Assembly (NCBI GenBank): GCA_021772755.1
Contig: JAJFLJ010000120.1
Location: 1-35,430, forward strand
Origin: Candidatus Sumerlaeota bacterium
GTDB taxonomy: Bacteria > Sumerlaeota > Sumerlaeia > SLMS01 > JAHLLQ01
DNA: 35,430 nucleotides
Direction: 5' to 3'
Shown here: piece after piece, positions 1 to 6,298 of the stretch
Position numbering within the stretch: position 1 is the stretch's first letter
How the letters are laid out: each line of letters starts with the position of its first letter
Notes under the pieces: generated by a model
What the model saw: only the letters and a program-made list of their open reading frames with translations
What the model was told of the DNA's origin: nothing
Databases searched by the model: none
Position numbers and translations under genes: made by a program

Positions 1-1
1 C

Positions 2-313
2 TGGAGGTGGACCGGCCGCGCGCCCAACCGCAGTTCGATGCGGGTGGAGACGGACGGCCCGGCGCGTCTGACGGTTGCGGAGACCATCGCTCCGGGCTGG
101 CAGTACCGGATCGGCGGGGAGGGTGCCTGGGAGAAACAGAGGACGGTGGAACTGCACCGGGAAATCGACGTACCGGCGGGGACGACCATCGTCGAGTGGC
201 GCTACCGGCCCTTCGCGTGGCGGGCGGGTCTGTTCCTCAGCGGGCTGGGCCTGGCGCTGGTGCTGGCGATCGGGCTCTCGCGGCGAAACCGGGCGACCGC
301 CCCGCGCGCCTGA
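2..313 (+). CDS. YfhO-like membrane protein, C-terminal fragment (cut by window edge)
   Basis: Only the last ~103 residues are present; the gene begins left of the window. The visible part contains a soluble beta-rich segment with APGWQYRI, then a single hydrophobic segment (about AGLFLSGLGLALVLAIGL) and a short basic tail. The PGW motif followed by a VPAG turn and a final membrane span is the typical C-terminal pattern of YfhO-type multi-span proteins, which are linked to glycosylation of cell-wall or surface polymers. The same pattern recurs at the end of the complete YfhO-like gene at 13955-16420 (YPGWTIGI, then a final membrane span). Assignment is by this resemblance only, because the N-terminal membrane domain is not in view. 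It converges on rpsT, with a strong hairpin between the two. Confidence 0.7.
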   Translation, partial: WRWTGRAPNRSSMRVETDGPARLTVAETIAPGWQYRIGGEGAWEKQRTVELHREIDVPAGTTIVEWRYRPFAWRAGLFLSGLGLALVLAIGLSRRNRATAPRA

Positions 314-319
314 CCGCCC

Positions 320-359
320 GGCCAGAAAGGAATCGGGCTCCGGTTGCCCGGAGCCCGAT
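320..359 (-). terminator. Rho-independent terminator of rpsT
   Basis: A perfect 12-bp inverted repeat (332-343 with 348-359, loop TTGC) is followed on the minus strand by a T-rich stretch (TCCTTTCT). It lies 35 bp past the rpsT stop. The T-rich side fits rpsT; for the converging plus-strand gene the hairpin has no T tract but may still act as a barrier. Confidence 0.75.
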
Positions 360-394
360 GGAACGTCGATGGGGGGATTTCGCGCGGTGGGCGG

Positions 395-676
395 TTAGGC
401 CGCGACCGCCGGGGTCTTGGCTTTGGCGACGGCCTTGGCCAGTCGCGAGGTGCGGCGCGCGGCGTTGCGCTTCTTGACCAGATTGGTCTTGGCCGCCTTG
501 GCGAGCTTGCTCTGCGCCAGCTGGAGCTTGCTGTCCAGACCCTCGGTTTCGCCCGCTTCGGCGGCGACGCGGACGGTCTTCATGGCCGTGCGCATGGCGG
601 CGCGCTTGGAGCGGTTGCGCTCGCGGCGGCGTTCGTTCTGGCGGACTCGCTTCTCTGCGGACTTTTTGTTCGGCAC
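395..676 (-). CDS. rpsT: 30S ribosomal protein S20
   Basis: S20 binds 16S rRNA early in assembly of the small subunit. The protein is short, very basic and alanine/lysine-rich, with the family's N-terminus (PNKKSAEKRVRQNE) and helical body, and is of normal length. Start choice: an ATG exists at 685, but the clear Shine-Dalgarno AGGAG (686-690) abuts it with zero spacing. The GTG at 676 lies 9 nt from that site and gives an N-terminus MPNKKSAEKR that matches ordinary S20 proteins (93 aa). I therefore prefer the GTG; the ATG would add only MPA. The gene stands alone and ends in a strong terminator. Identification is firm, the exact start less so. Confidence 0.95.
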   Translation of the reverse strand: MPNKKSAEKRVRQNERRRERNRSKRAAMRTAMKTVRVAAEAGETEGLDSKLQLAQSKLAKAAKTNLVKKRNAARRTSRLAKAVAKAKTPAVAA

Positions 677-876
677 GGCGGGCATCTCCTGAAATTGAAA
701 CCGGCGCAGGCGGGGGCGTGTGGTTCGGACCCTCCGCGACGGGCCGCGTTGTGTGCGCCAGCCCGGCGGCGCCGGTCAAGCCCTTTCGGGGGGAGAATCC
801 CGAAGAAAACCCTTGCCTGAGGAGGGGCCGTGACTGCATCTCCCCGTCCCGCCCGCGAGGGCGGTTTCCGCTCGGT

Positions 877-963
877 GCCGTCGTGGCGGAACTGGCAGAC
901 GCGCACGGTTCAGGTCCGTGTCCTGGCAACAGGGTGGAGGTTCGACTCCTCTCGACGGCACCA
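877..963 (+). tRNA. tRNA-Leu (anticodon CAG)
   Basis: Class II cloverleaf with encoded CCA. Acceptor GCCGTCG (877-883) pairs with CGACGGC (953-959), discriminator A960 and CCA 961-963. Anticodon stem CACGG/CCGTG encloses the loop TTCAGGT, giving CAG. The long variable arm (CCTG-GCAA-CAGG) and the T arm GGAGG-TTCGACT-CCTCT are all visible. CAG reads CUG, the dominant Leu codon in this GC-rich DNA. Confidence 0.97.
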
Positions 964-1001
964 TTCAAATAAACAACGAAGCGCACTGAGTCCGGTGAGG
1001 T

Positions 1002-1032
1002 TGGCCCTGTCTTTCGACAGGGCCAGCTTCTT
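1002..1032 (+). terminator. Probable terminator after tRNA-Leu
   Basis: A perfect 10-bp stem (1002-1011 with 1016-1025, loop TTTC) lies 38 bp after the tRNA and is followed by a weak T-containing run (GCTTCTTG). It also sits beyond the end of the converging minus-strand gene at 1098, so it may serve both directions. Confidence 0.55.
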
Positions 1033-1097
1033 GATCAGCCGCCTGGCCGAGTCTGGCGGCGCGTTGGGCCATCCTGTGCGCAACTTCGAGGCGGCGG

Positions 1098-2288
1098 CTA
1101 TGGGGCGATTCTTACCCGGCCTCTGAGTCCGTCCTGGTACATTTCATCCCAGGCTTCGCAGAACGGGCGAATGGCCCCTTCGGCCAGTTGGAGCCGCGCC
1201 GCGTTGGACGGGTTCTGTTCCACCCACGACTCGTGGAACGCGCCGATGGCTCCGAGCGACATGCCAAGCAGGGCGACATCGAAGAACGTGTCGATGCCTT
1301 CGAGTTCGTGGCCGCCGAGGAAGAGTCGCGAGATGAAGCGCCGGGAGCAGACGCCGTCGAGGCGGAACTCGATCTTCGATCCGGTTCTTCCTTCCAGGTT
1401 CCGGACATAGTCGTCGTGCCCGCTGTCGAACTGCCGGTGTTCTTCGTCGGCGAGAGAGAGGCAGGCGGCTTCGCAGATCGCGGCCGGCGAGGGTGCCCCC
1501 TCCTCGATGGAGGTGTCGTTCCCGCCCAGGATTTCCACCGCGTTGATCAGGAGTTCCTGGGCGAAGAGCAGGTGCGACGACGGGCCGATTTCGATCGTCC
1601 GGACAGTCTCGCCGTTCGTTCCGAGCAGTTCGAAGACTGCGGGCGTGGCCTCGAGTTCGATCAGCCGGGACGCCGTGTCCTCGTCGATGAGATGGCGATA
1701 GGGAGGCGCTCCCGTCTGGAGCATGGTGAGCATCGTGTCGTGGATTTCCGCAGCCTCTTCGGCGGATTCCTCCAGGCGGTCGACGTTCTCCGGACCGACC
1801 ACGCAGCCCAACTGGGGATCGAAGACCACGATGCGTTGGGCACGCACGGCGTCGTCGCGGAGGATGCCCGCGATCCGCGCGTTGTGGGCGGCGATGTCCG
1901 CCCCCATGGAGACCATCATCGGGTAGAGCCCGCCTTCGGCGGCGAACTCGAACATCATCTCCTGAATATGCCCCAGCTCCTCAGGCGGTTCGATTCTGTC
2001 GGACTTCATCCACCGATGGTAAACGGTCCGGTCGTCTTCGTCCTGTAGATACATGTCGACTTCATCCGAATCCGCGTCCCTGAAGTACGGCTTCATGATG
2101 TAGTGGTAGATTCGGTCTCCCAGTTCGTCGTTCACGAACCGGGACGGAAAGAAGCTCTCGTCCTCGTCTTCATCGGACCCGTCCTCGACATCCCCGATAT
2201 CCTCTTCCTCCATTTCGTCCAGGAATTCGTTGATTTCGTCGACGGACACGCCGTCCGCCATCTTGAAGAAATACAGGTCGTAGCTCAT
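1098..2288 (-). CDS. Acidic protein of unknown family
   Basis: Predicted 396-aa soluble protein; I do not recognise the family. The start at 2288 is well supported: GGAGG lies 7 nt upstream and gives the N-terminus MSYDLYFFK. Such MSYDLYF-type starts occur in various uncharacterised bacterial proteins. Residues ~18-48 form an extremely acidic stretch (many Asp/Glu), followed by FFPSRFVNDELGDRIYHYIM. No signal peptide or membrane span is seen. The C-terminal third is mixed alpha/beta with a helical end. It is flanked by hairpins on both sides (1002-1025 and 2390-2421), so it looks like a single-gene transcription unit between tRNA-Leu and the membrane protein at 2462. No function is proposed. 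Confidence 0.8.
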   Translation of the reverse strand: MSYDLYFFKMADGVSVDEINEFLDEMEEEDIGDVEDGSDEDEDESFFPSRFVNDELGDRIYHYIMKPYFRDADSDEVDMYLQDEDDRTVYHRWMKSDRIEPPEELGHIQEMMFEFAAEGGLYPMMVSMGADIAAHNARIAGILRDDAVRAQRIVVFDPQLGCVVGPENVDRLEESAEEAAEIHDTMLTMLQTGAPPYRHLIDEDTASRLIELEATPAVFELLGTNGETVRTIEIGPSSHLLFAQELLINAVEILGGNDTSIEEGAPSPAAICEAACLSLADEEHRQFDSGHDDYVRNLEGRTGSKIEFRLDGVCSRRFISRLFLGGHELEGIDTFFDVALLGMSLGAIGAFHESWVEQNPSNAARLQLAEGAIRPFCEAWDEMYQDGLRGRVRIAP

Positions 2289-2389
2289 GATCCCGCCTCC
2301 CATGATGATGAAGCGATCGGCACCAACCGAATCGACGATAAGGTGGGTGACGGGCGATCCGGCGCTCAACCGGTTTTTGGCAGAGAATC

Positions 2390-2421
2390 GGCCTGTCTGA
2401 GCCCTCAAGATCAGACAGGCC
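2390..2421 (-). terminator. Hairpin, possible terminator after the gene at 2462-3538
   Basis: A perfect 11-bp inverted repeat (2390-2400 with 2411-2421, 10-nt loop) lies 40 bp beyond the stop of the minus-strand gene at 2462. There is no immediate T tract; CCAAAAACC on the minus strand follows about 10 nt later. It could terminate the upstream unit or be a transcript-end structure. Confidence 0.45.
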
Positions 2422-2461
2422 AGCGGCCCGCATGCGTCTGCGGATGCGGTCGCTCGCGGCG

Positions 2462-3538
2462 TCAAAGGAGGGTGAGGGAGAGGAGGAAGACGCCGATCTG
2501 GATGACGAGATAGGTGTGCAGGACATTGCCCGCCTTTTCCTCGAGTATCTCCATGGCGCCCATGATGATGGCGCGGGAGAGAAAGTACCACCCGGCGAGA
2601 CCCGCCCAGACGCCGAAGACCGGAATGAAGCGAAGGCAGAGCAGCAGGACGGCGACGGGAAAGAGGGAGAGCGCGCCGGCGGTCACCATGGATTTCCAGA
2701 GGGGGAAGTCGGTGACCTGCTCGAGGCGGGACGCCCAGAAGAGATAGCACCCACCGACGATGCTGGCGATGACGAGGTAGGCGAGGAAGGAGAGGAGCCC
2801 GATGGCGCGGCCCGTCAGGGGAATATCGACCCAGCCGCCTCCGCCGTCGTCGAAGGAAACGGAATCGGAGTCGAAATCCTCGTCGTCGATGGCGACCTGG
2901 TCGAAGCCCATGGCTGGGCCGAGGCCCATGACTTCGATGCCGAGGGGTGCGTCGAACTCGCCATCGTCGTCGTAGTCCAGGTCGGGAAGGTTGGAATCGG
3001 GAGCGGGGGTGCGGGCGGCTGCGGGGGACGAATCCGGCTGGGGAGTGGGCGTCGGGGCGGCAGCGGGGCCGGTGATGGTGCCGCGGGCCAGTTCCGTACG
3101 CATGAAGTCGATCTGGTCGATGGCGGCGGCGGGGATCTCCTCGCGGGCTCCGCCGCCGGGGACGACGACGGTGAAGGTTCGCGCCGCCCCCGCGTAGGAG
3201 ATGATCCGGGCGCGGTCTCGGACCGTGCCGTTCGCCAGACGCATGCGGGCGACGCGCCCGCCGATTCCGTCGCCGGCGTCGAAGTCGATGCGGGCGATGT
3301 GGGAGGGCTCGACGGGGTGGACGGCGGGGTCGGTGGCGCCGCTCTCCAGCAGGCGGATCATGAAGAGGTCGGGCGCGGCTTCCGGCGACCAGGAGTCCAC
3401 CTGGGCTCCGGCGATTTCCGTTCCGGCGCGGGTGAGGACGAGATCGGCGCGGGCGGAGGCGAGGAGGGCGCAAAGCATGAGAAGCGAGAGTGCGCATCTC
3501 GCGAACGCCGCCGGGCGAAGCTGCAGCCTGTTCTTCAT
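2462..3538 (-). CDS. Secreted/membrane protein of unknown function with C-terminal membrane spans
   Basis: 358 aa. A Sec-type signal peptide is visible (basic start MKNRLQLRP, hydrophobic core, cleavage likely after SARA near residue 31). The following ~110 residues are a soluble domain starting DLVLTRAGTEI that resembles small beta-barrel repeats reading as G-x-V-x-G-x-I type strands. Next comes a Pro/Ala/Thr-rich linker (about 165-185) and an acidic Asp-rich segment (about 186-225). The C-terminal ~130 residues hold about four hydrophobic segments (for example AIGLLSFLAYLVIASIV and LVIQIGVFLLSLTLL), arranged like a small integral membrane domain. I cannot name a family. It follows the radical SAM gene by 59 nt on the same strand and may be co-transcribed. 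No good Shine-Dalgarno is seen; the start is chosen from the signal peptide. Confidence 0.75.
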   Translation of the reverse strand: MKNRLQLRPAAFARCALSLLMLCALLASARADLVLTRAGTEIAGAQVDSWSPEAAPDLFMIRLLESGATDPAVHPVEPSHIARIDFDAGDGIGGRVARMRLANGTVRDRARIISYAGAARTFTVVVPGGGAREEIPAAAIDQIDFMRTELARGTITGPAAAPTPTPQPDSSPAAARTPAPDSNLPDLDYDDDGEFDAPLGIEVMGLGPAMGFDQVAIDDEDFDSDSVSFDDGGGGWVDIPLTGRAIGLLSFLAYLVIASIVGGCYLFWASRLEQVTDFPLWKSMVTAGALSLFPVAVLLLCLRFIPVFGVWAGLAGWYFLSRAIIMGAMEILEEKAGNVLHTYLVIQIGVFLLSLTLL

Positions 3539-3597
3539 GGGTGGATGGTTCGCGCCGCGAAGAGGATGCTCAAGGACATTTCACGGACGGAGGGCGA

Positions 3598-4857
3598 TCA
3601 GGAGCGGATAAGGTCTTCGACGCGGGAGCCGACGCGGTCCATGACCTTGAGGGCGGAAACGGAGAGCGAGCGGCGGACTTTTTCCAGCCGCCGGTCGGCT
3701 TCCTCGTAGAACGACTCGTCGCACATGCTGTGGGTGAGGGGGCACTCGTTGTGGGTGTGGCAGGAGGGCGTGGTGCGCTTGAGGCGGCGGTTGCCGTAGG
3801 AACTCTGCTCGCGCAGGAGCATGAAGCGGCGGAGTTCCTGTCGGACCTCGCGCATGGCGCCGCCGCGCCAGACCTCGAGGAGGGACTTGTCCATCAGGTT
3901 GTCGACGGGACCCACGGAAGGCTGGATGAACAGCCAGCAGCAGGGATAGACGGCCTGGGTGCCGGTGATGGTCATGGAGTGCCAGGCGATGTAGCAGAAC
4001 TTGTTCGCGAAGCTCGCGGGGCGGCCCGGAGCGGCTGGGGCGGGAACCCCCTCGGCCTGGAGCTCGCGGTGCATGTCCGCGATCGCCGTGTCGAGCCCCC
4101 ACTTCGAGATGTGGAAATGGGCGATGCCGTTGTCAGCGTCCTCGCGGGCGACCTCGCGGTAGAGTTCGACGATGCGGGGCACGTCGCTCTCGTCGAGCTG
4201 CAGTTCGGGGTCGATGCCGTAGAGATCCTTGAACGGGATCAGGTCGGCGCCGAGTTCGCGCCCCAGTCGGTACATCTCGGGGATGAGTTCGATGGTGGGC
4301 TTGTAGACGAAGAACTGGATGACGAGGCGCTTGAAGTTGGGGTTCCGCTTCTTGAGTTCGGCGACCTGGCGGGTCATTTCGACGGCGCGGTCGAAGAACT
4401 TCGCCGGCAGCCCCATGCCCTGCTCGTAGGTCTCGCGCGTGGGGTAGTTGAGGCTGACGCTGATGCTGCCGATGGAGAGGTCGGCCATGGAGTCGAGAAC
4501 GCGGGGCGTGAACTGGGTGCCGTTGGTGGTCAGCTGGTCGAGCGCGACGCCGCGAGCGGCGAGAAAGCGGAAGAGATCGGGGAGATGCGGATGCAGGGTG
4601 GGCTCGCCGCCGCCGGCGAGGCGGATGCTGCGCAGGCCGTTGTCGATGGCTTCGCCGAGTATCTCCTCGGCGCGGGGCCAGAGGATGCTCTTGCCGTTGT
4701 GGAGATTCTCGCTGTTGCAGAAGAAGCAGCGGGCGTTGCACTTGTCGACCCAGTCGAGTTCCAGATGGTAGGGTCCGCCATAGACCTCGCCGTCGACGAT
4801 GCCTCTCAGCATCGTCTCGCGGTCGTCCTGGGTGAGATAGTCGAATCCGTGGATCAT
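3598..4857 (-). CDS. Radical SAM protein with SPASM-like C-terminal cysteines
   Basis: 419 aa from the ATG at 4857, which has AGAGG 5 nt upstream; an ATG 54 bp earlier lacks a ribosome site. The radical SAM cluster motif CX3CX2C is at Cys40, Cys44 and Cys47 (CNARCFFC), and the SAM-binding GGGEP is at 82-86. The C-terminal part has further cysteines (288, 306-307, 366, 372, 379), consistent with a SPASM-type auxiliary iron-sulfur region. The enzyme should cleave S-adenosylmethionine to start radical chemistry. The substrate is unknown: SPASM members include peptide maturases and sugar-modifying enzymes. No precursor peptide gene is obvious beside it; PilT lies upstream and a membrane protein downstream. 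The core call is secure, the substrate open. Confidence 0.92.
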   Translation of the reverse strand: MIHGFDYLTQDDRETMLRGIVDGEVYGGPYHLELDWVDKCNARCFFCNSENLHNGKSILWPRAEEILGEAIDNGLRSIRLAGGGEPTLHPHLPDLFRFLAARGVALDQLTTNGTQFTPRVLDSMADLSIGSISVSLNYPTRETYEQGMGLPAKFFDRAVEMTRQVAELKKRNPNFKRLVIQFFVYKPTIELIPEMYRLGRELGADLIPFKDLYGIDPELQLDESDVPRIVELYREVAREDADNGIAHFHISKWGLDTAIADMHRELQAEGVPAPAAPGRPASFANKFCYIAWHSMTITGTQAVYPCCWLFIQPSVGPVDNLMDKSLLEVWRGGAMREVRQELRRFMLLREQSSYGNRRLKRTTPSCHTHNECPLTHSMCDESFYEEADRRLEKVRRSLSVSALKVMDRVGSRVEDLIRS

Positions 4858-4889
4858 TCGCGCCTCTGGAAGGCGGTTGTGGAGGGGTG

Positions 4890-4920
4890 CCGTTCCGATC
4901 GCAAGGGGCATTCGGAACGG
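4890..4920 (-). repeat. Inverted repeat in the leader of the radical SAM gene
   Basis: A perfect 9-bp inverted repeat (4890-4898 with 4912-4920, 13-nt loop) lies in the 123-bp gap between the pilT stop and the radical SAM start, 33 bp ahead of the start. It has no T tract. It could be a weak terminator of pilT, a leader structure or an operator; nothing decides between these. Confidence 0.35.
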
Positions 4921-4980
4921 GCCTGCCGGTCCGTCCGGGATCGCTGGTCGGGATTGTCGCTGGCCGCGCCGGCCGCGCTC

Positions 4981-6102
4981 CTACATCGTGGGCTGCGCGG
5001 TTCCGACGCTCTTGCGGGCGGTATCGCCGCCGCCGCCCGCCGGTCCGAGGCCGAACTGGCGCCGCATCTCCTCGGGCTTCTTGGCGTTCAGCAGGGCGAT
5101 GTCCTTGGAGATGATGCGGCGGTTCGCCATTTCGGCCAGGCTGCGGTCCATGGTCTGCATGCCGAACTTGGTGCCGGCCTCCATGAAGGCGGGAATCTGG
5201 TGGGTCTTGCCCTCGCGGATCATGTTTCGCACGGCGTCGGTGCCGACGAGGATTTCGAGAGCGGCCATGCGGCCCGGCTGGATCGTGGGCAGCAGGCGCT
5301 GGCAGAGGATGCCTTCGATGACGCCGGCGAGCATGATGCGGATCTGCTCCTGCTGGTGCGGGGGAAACACGTCGATGATACGGTCGACGGTCTGGACGAC
5401 GTCGACGGTGTGGAGCGTGGAGAAGACCAGGTGTCCCGTTTCCGCCGCGGTCACGGCGGAGGAGATCGTTTCGAGGTCTCGCATTTCGCCGACCAGGATG
5501 ACGTCGGGGTCCTGGCGCAGCGCGTACTTCAGGGCGTCGGCGAAGGAGACGGTGTCCTCGTTGACTTCGCGCTGCTCGATGAGGGCCATCTTGTGGGAGT
5601 GAAGATACTCGATGGGGTCCTCGATGGTGATGATGTGGGTGGGGCGCTCGCGGTTGATGACGTCGATCATCGAGGCGAGCGTCGTGGACTTGCCGGAACC
5701 GGTGGGGCCGGTGACGAGGGTGAGCCCGTTGGGCCGGCGGCTGAGCATGCCGAGGATCTTCGCGGGAAGGCGAAGTTCCTCGAAGGACATGATCTTCTGC
5801 GGAATCGTACGGAAGGCCGCGGCGACGCTGCCGCGCTGGAAGTGGGCGTTGACGCGGAAGCGGGCGAGGTCGGTGACGCTGAGGGAGAAGTCCAGGTCCT
5901 TGTTCTCCTCGAACTTCTGCTTCTGAAGGTCCGTGAGAATGCCGTAGACGAGGCGGCGGGTGTCGGCCGGCGAGAGAGGCGGGTGATCCATGTTCACGAG
6001 CGAGCCGTGAACGCGGATGACGGGCGGGCGGCCGACGCAGATGTGAAGGTCGGACGCGCCCTGGTGCACGGTGTTGCGCAGCATTTCGGTGATGTCCAGC
6101 AC
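4981..6102 (-). CDS. pilT: Type IV pilus retraction ATPase PilT
   Basis: 373 aa from a GTG at 6102 that has AAGGAG 7 nt upstream; longer in-frame starts lack a site. PilT is the hexameric cytoplasmic ATPase that depolymerises type IV pili for twitching motility. Visible motifs: Walker A GPTGSGKST (132-140), Asp box THIITIEDPIEY (155-166), Walker B VILVGEMRD (201-209), His box ETGHLVFSTLHT (221-232), and the PilT-specific AVRNMIREGK (290-299; usual form AIRNLIRE), which separates it from PilB-type assembly ATPases. The C-terminus ends in a Gly-rich tail. No pilB, pilC or pilin operon is next to it; the only pilin-like gene here is at 24264. The next gene downstream is the radical SAM gene. Confidence 0.95.
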   Translation of the reverse strand: MLDITEMLRNTVHQGASDLHICVGRPPVIRVHGSLVNMDHPPLSPADTRRLVYGILTDLQKQKFEENKDLDFSLSVTDLARFRVNAHFQRGSVAAAFRTIPQKIMSFEELRLPAKILGMLSRRPNGLTLVTGPTGSGKSTTLASMIDVINRERPTHIITIEDPIEYLHSHKMALIEQREVNEDTVSFADALKYALRQDPDVILVGEMRDLETISSAVTAAETGHLVFSTLHTVDVVQTVDRIIDVFPPHQQEQIRIMLAGVIEGILCQRLLPTIQPGRMAALEILVGTDAVRNMIREGKTHQIPAFMEAGTKFGMQTMDRSLAEMANRRIISKDIALLNAKKPEEMRRQFGLGPAGGGGDTARKSVGTAQPTM

Positions 6103-6298
6103 GGAATGGCTCCTTTTGGCCGGGTGCGGGGCCGTTCGCACCCGTGCGCTCTCGTTGCGGCCCTGGGGAAGGTGTCGGCAGTCAGCAGATAACGGCCCCC
6201 CTTCGCGGTCAACGGGGAAGAGGGGCTTCGGCGGGTCCGCCCGGGGTGGCAGAGCGGCCACGAACGGGCTGGATCGACCGGATTCGCTGCGGCGAGAG

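Noticed and set aside
1098-3497. A single 799-codon minus-strand gene
   Set aside because: The first ~390 codons overlap the signal-peptide protein at 2462-3538 in another frame and are Arg/Pro-rich. A strong ribosome site at 2288 starts the real gene.
3490-6192. A 900-codon plus-strand open frame across the radical SAM and pilT genes
   Set aside because: Its translation is Gly/Ala/Val/Asp-rich low-complexity sequence and lies antisense to two genes with full catalytic motifs and ribosome sites; GC-rich DNA commonly leaves such frames open.
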